In this document: one piece after another, positions 15,334-24,399 of the stretch | Position numbering within the stretch: position 1 is the first letter of the stretch | Layout of the letters: each line of letters starts with the position of its first letter | Assembly (NCBI GenBank): GCA_963925545.1 | Contig: CAWUSA010000006.1 | Coordinates: 1 to 64,000 of the forward strand | Origin: TMED14 sp963925545 | Lineage (GTDB): Bacteria > Bacteroidota > Bacteroidia > Flavobacteriales > Schleiferiaceae | DNA: 64,000 bases | Direction of reading: 5' to 3' | The notes under the pieces: generated by a model | Databases searched by the model: none | What the model saw: only the letters and a program-made list of their open reading frames with translations | Told to the model about the DNA's origin: nothing | Program-made: the position numbers and the translations under genes

Positions 15334-17248
15334 AAATTTCTGTGCGTCGATTCTTGGATCGGCCATCGGCAGTTTCATTGCTTTCAAGGGGCTGATCTTC
15401 AGCAAACCCTTGACTCATCAAACGGTTTGCGGTGATACCTCGTTGCACCAAAGCCTCCTTGACTACATCAGCACGGGATTGACTCAGTGTCATGTTGTAG
15501 ACATGGCTTCCCACATTGTCCGTATGGCCTTCAAGTCGAATGATGACTTGGGGATTGGCACGCAGCCAATCAGCCACATGGTCAATTTCTTCGATGGACG
15601 AGGGCAGCAACGTCGACTCGTCATATGCAAAAAGGATGTTTTCCAAAATGAAATGACTGGATTCAATCAGAGGGTCTAGGAAGACGCTGTCATGTATCAC
15701 ATCAAAGTCTAGATGGTCAGGCATGTCAAACTGCAGGCTTGCAAGATTGTAGCCCTGAGCCATCACGTTCAGCCCCATGAAAGCGCTAGAAGGCAAAGAA
15801 ATCTCAAAAGAGGCCCCAAGGTGTGCTGATGAAGCATTGTAGCTAAAGCCATCGTGCTGGTAAAGGGTCCAGGTGGCTTGTGGCAAGGGTTTGCCACTGA
15901 GGGCATCCATAGCATGTATCACCACCCAGTGAACGGGGCTAGCAACCAAGCTGGCTGGCAACTCAAAGCGGTGAATAGCAATAGCCCCTTGGCTTGTGGC
16001 GGGTTCATGGCCCAGCTTACCTCGCGACATGTAGGCAATAGCCCCATTGGGATTAACTGCCATGCCAAAGTCATCCTCTGGCCCATTAATGGGGCTTCCT
16101 AGGTTGATAACTTCACCCCAACTGCCATCGGCTTGAAGCACAGACTTGAACAAGTCCAGGTTACCCATGCCAACATGCCCCTCTGAGGCAAAAAACAGGC
16201 TTTTGCCATCCGCGTGCATGAATGGCGTGGATTCAGCATAGGGCGTGTTGATTTGACTGTCCAACGGTTGAGCCTTCGCGAATGTCTTCCCGTCCCAATA
16301 GCTGATCCAAATATTGGCATCACCCCTGCCCTGCTTTGCCGCGCGGATAAAAAACAAACTGTGTCCATCTGCGGCAAGTGATGGCTGGGATTCCCATTGA
16401 GCGGTGTTAATGCCTGGACCAAGGTTAACGGGCTTGCCATAGACATAAGACCAGGCATGTGAGCTATCAGCTCGATGCCTGCCTATGGCGTTTGCTAGAT
16501 ACAAGTCGCATGAACCATAGCCTGGCTCCCTGTCGCAGGCAGTGAAAATGATCATGGACTGGTCACCAGATAAGGTTGCAGCCCCCTCGTTGCCGCCTGA
16601 ATTCACAAAGCCTTTCAGGCGATGTGATCGCCATTGATTATCTGCTTGGTGGGTTGCAAGCCAAATGTCCTCATGGCTTTGCGCCTCGCCTTGATGATTT
16701 CTAGCGGTGTACGTCATGGCCATGCCATTGCCAGATACTGAAGGAAAGTAATTGGCATCCTGTCGGTTAACGCTATCGCTCAAGGGCTCGATCACCTGAT
16801 TGCCGGCCACCTTGATGGCGTCCACGGAAAAATGCGCATTGCGACGTTGCCGTTCAGCTTCCTTCATGAAGCCCTCTGGTAGGTTAGGTAATGCCAAATA
16901 GGCATCGTAAGCCTTCAGCGCTTCTTGGTAAAGCCCACATGTCATAGCCAACTTCCCTTGTGCAAATCGGGCGGCACGTGGTGAAGATTCAGCTGCCTTG
17001 GCAAAGGCCAATATACCTTGGTTACATTGCCCCAGTCTTGCGTGCAAATGACCCAGCTGAAGCCATGCTGCACTGTAGTCAGGTGATCGCTTAACGGCCA
17101 ATTGCAAATCCTTCATGGCTTCTGGCCATTGTGAGGTCCTCATATGCTGCATGCCATTCTGGTAAGCATGAATAGCAAACCGTGATTGGGCCTGAATAGT
17201 GCCATGAAAAAGCCCTGTGAATAAAAGCCCAATGAGAATCCTTTGCAT
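15305..17248 (-). CDS. TPR/beta-propeller/OmpA-domain protein, PorE-like
   Basis: A 647-residue envelope protein. The signal peptide is MQRILIGLLFTGLFHGTIQA. Residues about 22-130 are TPR repeats, about 165-430 PD40/WD40-like blades (FPSVSGNGMAMTYTAR, QPSLAADGHSLFFI, TPFMHADGKSLFFAS), then a carboxypeptidase-regulatory-like segment (DALSGKPLPQATWTLY). The C-terminus is an OmpA peptidoglycan-binding domain (IIRLEGHTDNVGS). PorE of the type IX secretion system has this same domain order, and this window encodes T9SS substrates, but Bacteroidota carry several paralogues, so PorE identity is not certain. The start at 17248 avoids overlap with the divergent Fur-like gene. Confidence 0.88.
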   Translation of the reverse strand: MQRILIGLLFTGLFHGTIQAQSRFAIHAYQNGMQHMRTSQWPEAMKDLQLAVKRSPDYSAAWLQLGHLHARLGQCNQGILAFAKAAESSPRAARFAQGKLAMTCGLYQEALKAYDAYLALPNLPEGFMKEAERQRRNAHFSVDAIKVAGNQVIEPLSDSVNRQDANYFPSVSGNGMAMTYTARNHQGEAQSHEDIWLATHQADNQWRSHRLKGFVNSGGNEGAATLSGDQSMIIFTACDREPGYGSCDLYLANAIGRHRADSSHAWSYVYGKPVNLGPGINTAQWESQPSLAADGHSLFFIRAAKQGRGDANIWISYWDGKTFAKAQPLDSQINTPYAESTPFMHADGKSLFFASEGHVGMGNLDLFKSVLQADGSWGEVINLGSPINGPEDDFGMAVNPNGAIAYMSRGKLGHEPATSQGAIAIHRFELPASLVASPVHWVVIHAMDALSGKPLPQATWTLYQHDGFSYNASSAHLGASFEISLPSSAFMGLNVMAQGYNLASLQFDMPDHLDFDVIHDSVFLDPLIESSHFILENILFAYDESTLLPSSIEEIDHVADWLRANPQVIIRLEGHTDNVGSHVYNMTLSQSRADVVKEALVQRGITANRLMSQGFAEDQPLESNETADGRSKNRRTEIFILSTANGR

Positions 17249-17303
17249 GTGTCTAAGATACTGACGCATGGTTGTACATTTAAACCTACCAATTCAGCGG
17301 ACA

Positions 17304-17735
17304 ATGGTCTCCAATTTCAATGAAGTCAAGGCAGTGTTTTCCGCCTACCTTGAGAACAACAAGCAGCGAAAAACCCCAGAGCGATATGCTATCCTCAAGG
17401 AGGTCTATGCGCAAGATGATCATTTTGACATTGAGTCACTTTATCTGTCCATGAAGTCTGAAAACTATCGGGTTTCACGTGCCACCTTGTACAACACCAT
17501 GGATGTTTTACTTCTGTGCGGGCTGGTTCGTAAGCACCACTTTGGCCAGGGTCAGGCACACTACGAAAAATCCTTCTTCAACAAGCAACACGATCATGTC
17601 ATTCTGATTGACAGTGGCGAAGTGAAGGAGTTTTGTGATCCGCGCATTCAACACATCAAACAGGCAGTTGAAGAGGCATTTGACATTGAAGTCACAGGCC
17701 ATCAATTGTACATCTACGGCAAAAGCAAATCATGA
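17304..17735 (+). CDS. Fur-family transcriptional regulator lacking the CxxC site
   Basis: A 143-residue winged-helix regulator. The DNA-binding part (RKTPERYAILKEVY, YRVSRATLYNTMDVL) is well conserved. Metal-site residues are present: His40, Glu88, and His96/His98 in KQHDHVI. In related Fur proteins HDH is followed by CxxCG; here the two positions are Leu101 and Ser104 (LIDSGEV), so the structural zinc site is missing half its ligands. The ATG at 17304 is used; an upstream start at 17268 would overlap the divergent gene. The stop overlaps the purA start (ATGA), so the two are translationally coupled. Confidence 0.88.
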   Translation: MVSNFNEVKAVFSAYLENNKQRKTPERYAILKEVYAQDDHFDIESLYLSMKSENYRVSRATLYNTMDVLLLCGLVRKHHFGQGQAHYEKSFFNKQHDHVILIDSGEVKEFCDPRIQHIKQAVEEAFDIEVTGHQLYIYGKSKS

Positions 17736-19018
17736 CAAAAGCAGATATTTTACTTGGACTCCAATGGGGTGACGAGGGGAAAGGGAAAATTGTAGACGTT
17801 CTCACCAAATCCTATGACGTGATAGCTCGATTCCAAGGCGGACCCAACGCTGGGCACACCTTAGAGTTCGATGGGATCAAGCATGTTCTTCATACCATAC
17901 CCTCTGGCATTTTCCATCAAGGCGCCATGAATGTCGTTGGCAACGGCGTGGTTATTGACCCCATCATTTTCTGCAAGGAAATGGATCAGTTGTTGGCCAT
18001 TGATGACAGCTGTGGCGATCGCCTGTGGATATCCCGCAAAGCGCATTTAATCCTGCCAACGCACCGCCTATTAGATGCCGCTTCAGAGGCCGCTAAGGGT
18101 AAAATGAAAATTGGCAGCACACTCAAGGGTATTGGGCCAACCTACATGGACAAAACCGGCCGCAACGGCTTGCGCGTGGGTGATGCTGAACTGCCTGACT
18201 ACATGGAGCGTTACCAGGCACTCAAAAATAAGCACTTGAAACTGCTGGCTGGCTACCACTTTGAGCCCCCCTTTGATTTGGATGAGAATGAAACCTTGTG
18301 GCTTGCTGCAGTTGAGCGGCTGATTGGTATGCAAATAGCTGACAGTGATGTCATGATTCAGGAGGCCATTAAATCGGGGAAACGCATCTTAGCTGAAGGT
18401 GCTCAAGGCACCTTGTTGGATATTGACTTTGGCACCTACCCTTTTGTCACGTCTAGCACGACAACTGCCGCAGGTGCATGCACAGGCTTAGGGTTGGCGC
18501 CTAATCGCATTGGGGAAGTTTATGGCATATTCAAGGCTTACTGTACCCGTGTTGGTTCAGGACCATTCCCCACAGAGCTCAACGATGAAACAGGACAGTT
18601 TCTTCGTGACAAAGGCCATGAATACGGCAGCACCACTGGGCGGCCACGTCGTTGTGGATGGCTTGATATGCCTGCATTGAAATACGCTGTTGACATCAAT
18701 GGTGTCACCCAATTGATGATGATGAAGGCTGATGTCATGTCAGGCATGGATGAGATTCGCATTTGCACCAGCTACCAATACCAAGGCAAGCAGGTCACTC
18801 ACCTACCCTATGGCTTGGATGCTGACTTGGTTGAGCCTAACTACCTCACCATGCCGGGGTGGTCTGAGGACTTGACATCTGAGTCCAAGCACAGCAACCT
18901 ACCTCAAGCATTGAAGGATTACATTGCTTTCATTGAAACAGAAACAGGCGTCCCTGTGGTTCTGGTTTCCGTTGGTCCTGATCGCGAGCAAACCTTATGG
19001 AAAAAGGCTACTTCCTAA
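17732..19018 (+). CDS. purA: Adenylosuccinate synthetase
   Basis: A 428-residue enzyme that joins IMP and aspartate using GTP, the first step from IMP to AMP. The N-terminus LLGLQWGDEGKGKIVDVL holds the GTP-binding loop and catalytic Asp. GGPNAGHT, the arginine-containing GSTTGRPRRCGWLD and the C-terminal VGPDREQT are all in place. Length is normal. It overlaps the Fur-like gene by four bases upstream and the OstA-like gene by 22 bases downstream, forming a compact operon. Confidence 0.98.
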   Translation: MTKADILLGLQWGDEGKGKIVDVLTKSYDVIARFQGGPNAGHTLEFDGIKHVLHTIPSGIFHQGAMNVVGNGVVIDPIIFCKEMDQLLAIDDSCGDRLWISRKAHLILPTHRLLDAASEAAKGKMKIGSTLKGIGPTYMDKTGRNGLRVGDAELPDYMERYQALKNKHLKLLAGYHFEPPFDLDENETLWLAAVERLIGMQIADSDVMIQEAIKSGKRILAEGAQGTLLDIDFGTYPFVTSSTTTAAGACTGLGLAPNRIGEVYGIFKAYCTRVGSGPFPTELNDETGQFLRDKGHEYGSTTGRPRRCGWLDMPALKYAVDINGVTQLMMMKADVMSGMDEIRICTSYQYQGKQVTHLPYGLDADLVEPNYLTMPGWSEDLTSESKHSNLPQALKDYIAFIETETGVPVVLVSVGPDREQTLWKKATS

Positions 19019-20370
19019 CCCTCCTGCTTTGCTTTGCACTTGGTGTTCAAGGGCAAAGTGATGACAGCCGCTTGACACTGCACCATGCAGATGCCATGAC
19101 GGTCATCCAAGTCAATGGCCAGTCAACAACGTTGCTAAGTGGTCATGTTGCCATGAGCAACGCCAATGGTGAATTTCAATGCGACAGTGCGGTATGGAAT
19201 CGTCAGGGCAACGATTTTCAGGCTTTTGGCCGTGTCAGCTACCAAGGAAACAATGGTTTGATTTTGCATGCAGACATGATGCATCACCAAAAGGGCTGGA
19301 CCAACCTTCAACAAAACATTGAACTCAAGCATGGTAATCAGACCTTGACTACAGATAACCTTCGTTACCATGATCAACGTGAAATCGGTCGATTCACGCA
19401 AGGTGGCATAGTGACAACGACAGATGCCACGTTGACGGCAAGAGAGGGCACTTACCACGCAAGTCGCGAGGCGTTCACTTACCATGGGGATGTGAAGGCA
19501 AAAACCAAGCAGTACACCCTTGACACGGACAGTTTGATTCATGACCTGCCGATGCATCAGTACATCATGCCTGTTGCGGGGTATGCTGCGAGTGACAGTG
19601 GATGGGTTCGCTTTGGACAGGGCATTATCAGTGACAGCAATGAGTTATCAATATTTCACCATGGCGTCACAGGGCGAGATGGCAAGGACTATTTCATTGC
19701 CGATAGCCTACATCGGCAAGCATCAATGGCGACCACTGGTCTTCATGGCCATGCGCAATGGGCAACACAAGGCAAAGACAGCATGGAATTAGCTGCTGAC
19801 CACTTGGTGATACACGGAGACTCAGCGAAAGGTCAAGGCCATGTCGTGAGCCACAGCAAAGGGTTGGCATCCTTGTCAGAATCATTGCATTGGAATAAGC
19901 TAACCCATAGCCTGCACCTGAAAGGCGATCCCATTGTGTGGAGCACAGATTACCAAGTTCAAGGAAGGGATATCCATTGGTATCAGGATGTCAGCAATGG
20001 CATGGACTCTCTGTGGATTGAGGGACAAGTTGTCCTTTCTGAACCAACGGACTCAGGTGCTTTTCAACAAATGGGTGGCAACACCCTAAGCGGTCATCTC
20101 AACCATGAAGGCATCCATGACATGCATATGTCAGGCAATGCGAAAGCCATCTATCACCCTGAGCCAGAGCAAGTGAACGTCACCGAATGCAGCAGCATCA
20201 CCCTTGCGTTTAAGGCCAACGAAGAAGGCAACCAGACCATACACTCTGTCACCTTTAATCAGTCACCACAAGGGACACTCAGCAAGGATCAAGCTGATGA
20301 TCTGCCTGGATTCAGTGACCGTCAGTCGGAACGGCCTGAAAGAATGGATTGGATGTCTGGCTTGAAGTAG
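18997..20370 (+). CDS. OstA/LptA-like periplasmic protein
   Basis: A 457-residue exported protein with signal peptide MEKGYFLTLLLCFALGVQGQ. The body is a run of short beta repeats in LptA/OstA style (LSGHVAMSNANGEFQCDSAV, GRVSYQGNNGLILHADM, and GDVKAKTKQYTLDTDSLIH). Proteins with this fold bridge lipopolysaccharide across the periplasm; Bacteroidota versions are longer than E. coli LptA. The start lies inside the purA 3' end, 22 bases before the purA stop, and the signal peptide supports it. Its 3' end overlaps the convergent MazG-like gene by 49 bases. Confidence 0.82.
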   Translation: MEKGYFLTLLLCFALGVQGQSDDSRLTLHHADAMTVIQVNGQSTTLLSGHVAMSNANGEFQCDSAVWNRQGNDFQAFGRVSYQGNNGLILHADMMHHQKGWTNLQQNIELKHGNQTLTTDNLRYHDQREIGRFTQGGIVTTTDATLTAREGTYHASREAFTYHGDVKAKTKQYTLDTDSLIHDLPMHQYIMPVAGYAASDSGWVRFGQGIISDSNELSIFHHGVTGRDGKDYFIADSLHRQASMATTGLHGHAQWATQGKDSMELAADHLVIHGDSAKGQGHVVSHSKGLASLSESLHWNKLTHSLHLKGDPIVWSTDYQVQGRDIHWYQDVSNGMDSLWIEGQVVLSEPTDSGAFQQMGGNTLSGHLNHEGIHDMHMSGNAKAIYHPEPEQVNVTECSSITLAFKANEEGNQTIHSVTFNQSPQGTLSKDQADDLPGFSDRQSERPERMDWMSGLK

Positions 20371-20717
20371 TTAGGGCCCTTCATCACCTTGCCGTCTTCA
20401 CGGTACAGTGGTTGACCATCCTGGCCAAGCTTAGACATGTTGCTGCGATGGATTTCATCAAAAACCTCATCAATCACGTTTTGCATGCCATGTGAAATCA
20501 TGGTGCCTGCTAATATGTACATCATGTCCCCAAGGGCATCAGCGACCTCTACAAGGTCACCCTCTTTTGCAGCTTCCAAGTATTCTTGGTTTTCTTCTGC
20601 CATCAGCCGATGTCTCAGCTCAATGATATCTATTGATAATGAGGCTTTTGGCGAATTTTCTGCCGGAACGCGGTAGGCTTGATGAAATTCTTCAACAGCG
20701 GCTATTTGTTTTTCCAT
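20322..20717 (-). CDS. MazG-like nucleoside triphosphate pyrophosphohydrolase
   Basis: A 131-residue all-alpha NTP pyrophosphohydrolase. The metal-binding motif appears as EENQEYLEA followed by VEVADALGDMMYIL, the ExxE...ExxD arrangement of the family. The C-terminal segment (SNMSKLGQDGQPLYREDGKV, then KGPNYFKPD) is typical of the PRA-PH/DR2231-like branch. Such enzymes hydrolyse NTPs to NMP and pyrophosphate, often cleaning non-canonical nucleotides. It is convergent with the OstA-like gene and divergent from the small membrane protein gene. Confidence 0.88.
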   Translation of the reverse strand: MEKQIAAVEEFHQAYRVPAENSPKASLSIDIIELRHRLMAEENQEYLEAAKEGDLVEVADALGDMMYILAGTMISHGMQNVIDEVFDEIHRSNMSKLGQDGQPLYREDGKVMKGPNYFKPDIQSILSGRSD

Positions 20718-20729
20718 CTGGATGTATTT

Positions 20730-20936
20730 TTGTCAATAATAAGTTTGATTTTGGAGAATATCACACAAGGCCATTGGATTTTTGCAGGAGTTTTCACTGT
20801 TTGCTTTCTTGCATACATGATTTGGTCCTACCGCAAGGATAGCCAGGTTCACCGACTGCATTACGGTGGAAGCATAAAAATCCTTTTGTCCATTCTGGTT
20901 CTCTTCATGGTCATTTACATTTTTAAACGCGTTTAA
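20730..20936 (+). CDS. Small two-helix membrane protein
   Basis: About 68 residues with two hydrophobic helices (HWIFAGVFTVCFLAYMIW and SIKILLSILVLFMVIYIF) separated by a basic loop (YRKDSQVHRLHYGG). I recognise no named family beyond a resemblance to small Bacteroidota membrane proteins. The start is uncertain: TTG codons at 20730 and 20745 follow the divergent MazG-like start, while an ATG at 20679 would overlap that gene by 39 bases. It ends two bases before the next gene, so they are likely co-transcribed. Confidence 0.65.
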   Translation: MSIISLILENITQGHWIFAGVFTVCFLAYMIWSYRKDSQVHRLHYGGSIKILLSILVLFMVIYIFKRV

Positions 20937-20938
20937 GC

Positions 20939-21499
20939 ATGAAAAAGTTCCTTCCCATTTTTGCCATACTTGCCCTTGGCATCGCCACCCGCTTCATCCC
21001 CCACTACCCTAACTTCACTGCTGTTGGCGCAGTAGCTATTCTTGGAGGCTCATGGTTTGGTCTGAAAAATAGCCGATTCTTGGTGACCCTCCTGTTACTG
21101 TATGTCAGTGACTTGCTTATAAATAATACATTTTACGCCAGCAGCTACGAAGGCTTTGTGTGGGCCTATGAGGGTATGGCAATGACCTACTTAGCCTATT
21201 TATTGATGGCTTGGATTGGTGCAAAGACACAATCTAAAGCTGCATGGAATAGCATGCCCTGGGCCAAGCAAGCCCTTGGTGGTAGCATGATCTTTTTCTT
21301 GATTACCAACCTGAGCACTTGGTGGCTTATGCCGATCTACAGCAAGGACCTAGCTGGCATGACAACAGCCTTGGTAGCAGGTTTGCCCTTTTTAGCGCCC
21401 ATGATGCTGTCAACCTTCGCCTTTGGTGTCGCAATGCAATGGAGCCTCAATTTCGCAGACCCAAGTGGTCTCAAAAAACCGTCTCTTCACAAGCTATAG
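20939..21499 (+). CDS. DUF6580-type multispanning membrane protein
   Basis: A 186-residue protein with about five membrane segments. The N-terminus ATRFIPHYPNFTAVGAVAI and the central NLSTWWLMPIYSKDLAGM match a conserved Bacteroidota family (DUF6580) thought to be transport-related; the substrate is unknown. It directly follows the small membrane protein gene with a gap of two bases. The 157 bases after its stop, up to the convergent symporter gene, contain no recognisable feature. Confidence 0.78.
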   Translation: MKKFLPIFAILALGIATRFIPHYPNFTAVGAVAILGGSWFGLKNSRFLVTLLLLYVSDLLINNTFYASSYEGFVWAYEGMAMTYLAYLLMAWIGAKTQSKAAWNSMPWAKQALGGSMIFFLITNLSTWWLMPIYSKDLAGMTTALVAGLPFLAPMMLSTFAFGVAMQWSLNFADPSGLKKPSLHKL

Positions 21500-21656
21500 G
21501 CTTAATTTACAAGGAGACGAGATAGCCGCTATTCCCTCTGCCCCCACTATGGTGCAAGTCATACAGATTGCCGTACAACGAATACCCATCTGGATCAGTG
21601 CCACGCGTCTGTGTATTCAAGAAGTCTGCGGCGCCTGTGAATCAGTCACTTTGCGC

Positions 21657-23309
21657 TCAACTCCAGAAGAAGGCGTACAGTGCAGCTAGAATCAAGAGCA
21701 AAGCAAATGCGGAAATATTGTAGATCGCATCAGTCTTGAAGGTTGCTTTGGTAATGGCAATTCCTTTTTCATCATCTGCACCCTTGTTTTGGCGGTAGGA
21801 AATGAAGGCTATGATGGCCATGGTGAGTAAGGCTGTATACCCCATTTGATGCAAGAAAGGCAAGTCTACAAATAAGGGAGAAGTTGACCAACCCTTGGGG
21901 GCCACCTTGAAATACATGGCAATGGGGATTGAGGACAAAGCTCCAACAATGGCACCTTTATTTGTGGTTTTACGCCAAAACAGTCCCAAAATGAATACAG
22001 CCAAAATACCTGGACTAACAATCCCTGTATACTCTTGGATAAACTGGAATGCCTGGTCAATGCCACCTAATAAGGGAACCATGATGGAGGCAATGATGAG
22101 CGCCACAACCGCAGAAATTCGACCCATAGAGACGGTTTCACGATCCGTAGCATTAGGCTTGATGTAGGGCTTGTAAATGTCCATGGTGAAAATGGTCGCC
22201 GTCGAGTTAAGCATAGATGCTAAAGAAGACACGATGGCCGCCGTCAAGGCTGCAAAAGCTAGTCCCTTTAAACCCGTAGGTAAAAACTGAAGCAACCAAG
22301 GGTAGGCCTTGTCTGCTTGCTCCATGCTTGGCATGTTTTCTTGAGCTGCATCACCCAGACTAGCTAAAATAGCGGGATCATTAATCATGACATAGGCGGC
22401 TATGCCGGGAATGACCACAATGATCGGCAGGATTAGCTTTATGCCCGCGGCTAGCAAGATTCCTTTCTGAGATTCTCTCAAGGATTTGGCAGCTAAGGTG
22501 CGTTGGATGATGTACTGATTGAAGCCCCAATAGTAAAGGTTAGCAACCCACATGCCGCCCACAAGAACCCCAATACCGGGTAGGCTCACGTACTCGGGAT
22601 TAGTTTTGTCTAAAATCATTGCAAACCTCTCGGGAGCTTCATCCATAATTCTGGTCATTCCCTCCATGAATCCAGCCCCTCCTGAAACCGTATTCAATGC
22701 CAGGTAGGTTGTAACCAATCCACCAATAGTAAGGAAGATAACCTGAATGACGTCTGTCCATGCAACCGCAGAAAGTCCCCCGTACAAGGAATAGGCAGCC
22801 GCAAAGGCAGCTAAACCAAACGCACCATACATCATGGGAACACCCATGATCGTTTCCAGGGCTAGAGACCCTAGGTAAAGGACCGAAGCCAAGTTAACAA
22901 AGACGTACAAGGCAATCCAGAAAACAGCAAGGATGGTCTTCAAATTTGTGGAAAATCGCTTTTCGACAAATTCAGGGATTGTATACAAACCTTTTTCAAT
23001 GAAAATGGGCAAGAAATACTTACCAACGATGATCAGTGTCAACGCGCCCATCCATTCGTACGAGGCAATAGCTAATCCGACTTTAAACCCAGAACCGGAC
23101 ATGCCTATGAACTGCTCCGCTGAAATATTTGCCGCAATCAACGAGGCACCGACAGCCCACCAGGGAAGAGACTTGCTTGCTAAGAAATAATCTTCCGCAT
23201 TTTTTTCATGGCCTTTTTTGTCGCGGGAAACCCACAAGCCAACACCTAAAATCAATAAGGCGTAACCTATGAAAATGGCGTAATCCAGAAATTCAAATGT
23301 ATTGGTCAT
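21657..23309 (-). CDS. Sodium/solute symporter (SSS family), probable sugar uptake
   Basis: A 550-residue inner-membrane transporter with about 14 hydrophobic segments. SSS-family landmarks are the N-terminal LLILGVGLWVSRDKK, ANISAEQFIGMSGSGF with the sodium-site serine region, and IYTLPEF-like LYTIPEFVEKRFS. The closest functional group by pattern is the sodium/glucose or galactose cotransporters. It sits downstream of the Nudix regulator on the minus strand and next to glucan-degrading genes. It most likely imports the monosaccharide released by the GH3 enzyme (inference from context). Confidence 0.9.
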   Translation of the reverse strand: MTNTFEFLDYAIFIGYALLILGVGLWVSRDKKGHEKNAEDYFLASKSLPWWAVGASLIAANISAEQFIGMSGSGFKVGLAIASYEWMGALTLIIVGKYFLPIFIEKGLYTIPEFVEKRFSTNLKTILAVFWIALYVFVNLASVLYLGSLALETIMGVPMMYGAFGLAAFAAAYSLYGGLSAVAWTDVIQVIFLTIGGLVTTYLALNTVSGGAGFMEGMTRIMDEAPERFAMILDKTNPEYVSLPGIGVLVGGMWVANLYYWGFNQYIIQRTLAAKSLRESQKGILLAAGIKLILPIIVVIPGIAAYVMINDPAILASLGDAAQENMPSMEQADKAYPWLLQFLPTGLKGLAFAALTAAIVSSLASMLNSTATIFTMDIYKPYIKPNATDRETVSMGRISAVVALIIASIMVPLLGGIDQAFQFIQEYTGIVSPGILAVFILGLFWRKTTNKGAIVGALSSIPIAMYFKVAPKGWSTSPLFVDLPFLHQMGYTALLTMAIIAFISYRQNKGADDEKGIAITKATFKTDAIYNISAFALLLILAALYAFFWS

Positions 23310-23342
23310 GAGTAGGTGTGGAATTGAAAGTAGGAAGCAGAT

Positions 23343-24074
23343 TTATAATTCGAAGTGAAAGCCTCGATTAGATAAGGCTTCATAGCGGTTTGGGTCAAAC
23401 TGATAAAGCCGAGCCGGGCGATACCTTACAGCCTTTCTCATCTTTTCAAGCGGGAGAAGCAAGCCCATAGCTAAGATTTTCTTGCGAAAGTTCGCCTTGT
23501 CAAAATGCGTGTTCAATAGCTTTTCATACAAGTGCTGAAGATCGGTCAAAGTAAATTCTGTGGGAAGCAATTCAAACCCGACGGGCTTATGTCGGACACG
23601 GCGCTGGAGGCGTTCTAAGGCTACATCAAATATCTCTTTATGGTCAAAAGCCATTTCTCCAAGTTGCTGGATAGGTGTCCACTGAGCATCAGTGGCCCAA
23701 GAGGAAGGCTTCGGGTTGTAGTCTTCAATTCTGAGTAAGGAAAAGTAGGCGATCGTTGCAACGCGTCCCAGAGGGTGACGGTCAACTCCGGCAAAGGTTT
23801 GCAGTTGTTCAAGGTAAATATTTTGCAAGCCAGTTAGATCCTTTAGCACTCGCTGTGTAGCGGTTACGGCATCTTCTTTGGGGTGGACCAAGTCGCCTGG
23901 AATAGCTTGGTAATCTAAGAAAGGCTCGGTGCCACGCTTGATTAAAAGAACCTTTACATCTACACCATCATAGCCAAAGACAACACAGTCTACAGAAATA
24001 CCAAAAGCGAAATACTGATTCAAATCTGGATGTTGGGATGGGTCAACTTTGGGATTGGTAAATAGGGTCTGCAT
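23343..24074 (-). CDS. Nudix-domain transcriptional regulator (NrtR/AraR-like)
   Basis: A 243-residue protein with an N-terminal Nudix fold (about 22-155) and a C-terminal winged helix (about 160-235; LTDLQHLYEKLLNTHFDKAN). The Nudix box spans Gly60 to Leu83 and keeps Gly60, Glu67, Arg75 and Gly82. The catalytic REUxEE core reads RVLKDL, so the key glutamates are lost and hydrolysis is unlikely. Known relatives in Bacteroidota act as sugar-responsive regulators (AraR type) or NAD regulators (NrtR). Its position, 33 bp upstream of the symporter and beside glycoside-hydrolase genes, argues for sugar control. Confidence 0.87.
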   Translation of the reverse strand: MQTLFTNPKVDPSQHPDLNQYFAFGISVDCVVFGYDGVDVKVLLIKRGTEPFLDYQAIPGDLVHPKEDAVTATQRVLKDLTGLQNIYLEQLQTFAGVDRHPLGRVATIAYFSLLRIEDYNPKPSSWATDAQWTPIQQLGEMAFDHKEIFDVALERLQRRVRHKPVGFELLPTEFTLTDLQHLYEKLLNTHFDKANFRKKILAMGLLLPLEKMRKAVRYRPARLYQFDPNRYEALSNRGFHFEL

Positions 24075-24399
24075 AGAGAGGTTCTACAGGGTTTTTTTAT
24101 AATGGTCTAAACTAATAAGTCAATATCTTTTTAGCCCCCAATAAGTGTGAATCGTAGGGTTGTCCAAGATATAGTAAAATGTACTATAATTTATTTTTTA
24201 TTCTTGGTCTTCTTGCGAATCCTTTGACAATGCGCCATATATAAGTTAGTGTCCGCCTAAACAGTTCATTCAAAATACAAGAATTTATGAGGCTACTTGG
24301 AAGCACCATCAATGTTCCATTGCTCATACTGTTTTCAATCCCCACACAGTCTCTATCTATAGTGGAATTGGAAACCTCATGTTTTAGTTTTGACGTTCA
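24075..24399. promoter_or_regulatory. Control region upstream of the Nudix regulator
   Basis: An AT-rich gap of about 325 bp between the regulator start and the GH3 gene's stop, which lie on the same strand. It contains the palindrome at 24170-24188. A plus-strand frame at 24287-24403 would encode 38 residues with a hydrophobic N-terminus (MRLLGSTINVPLLILFSIPT), but it overlaps the GH3 end and I do not consider it a proven gene. Confidence 0.5.
24170..24188. promoter_or_regulatory. Perfect palindrome, candidate operator of the Nudix regulator
   Basis: A 7-5-7 perfect inverted repeat (TATAGTA-AAATG-TACTATA) lies about 95 bp upstream of the Nudix regulator's start. A weaker version with the same spacing occurs at 26749-26767 in the promoter region shared by the GH3 and tandem-domain genes. 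The shared pattern suggests one regulator for the locus (inference). Confidence 0.5.

Noticed and set aside
21500..21656. Possible second cobalamin riboswitch after the DUF6580 gene
   Set aside because: Fragments resembling conserved boxes (GCCACGCG, AATCAGTCAC) are out of order, and the core pairing is absent.
21423..21689. Plus-strand frame downstream of the DUF6580 gene
   Set aside because: It overlaps both the end of DUF6580 and the symporter, and its composition is not protein-like.
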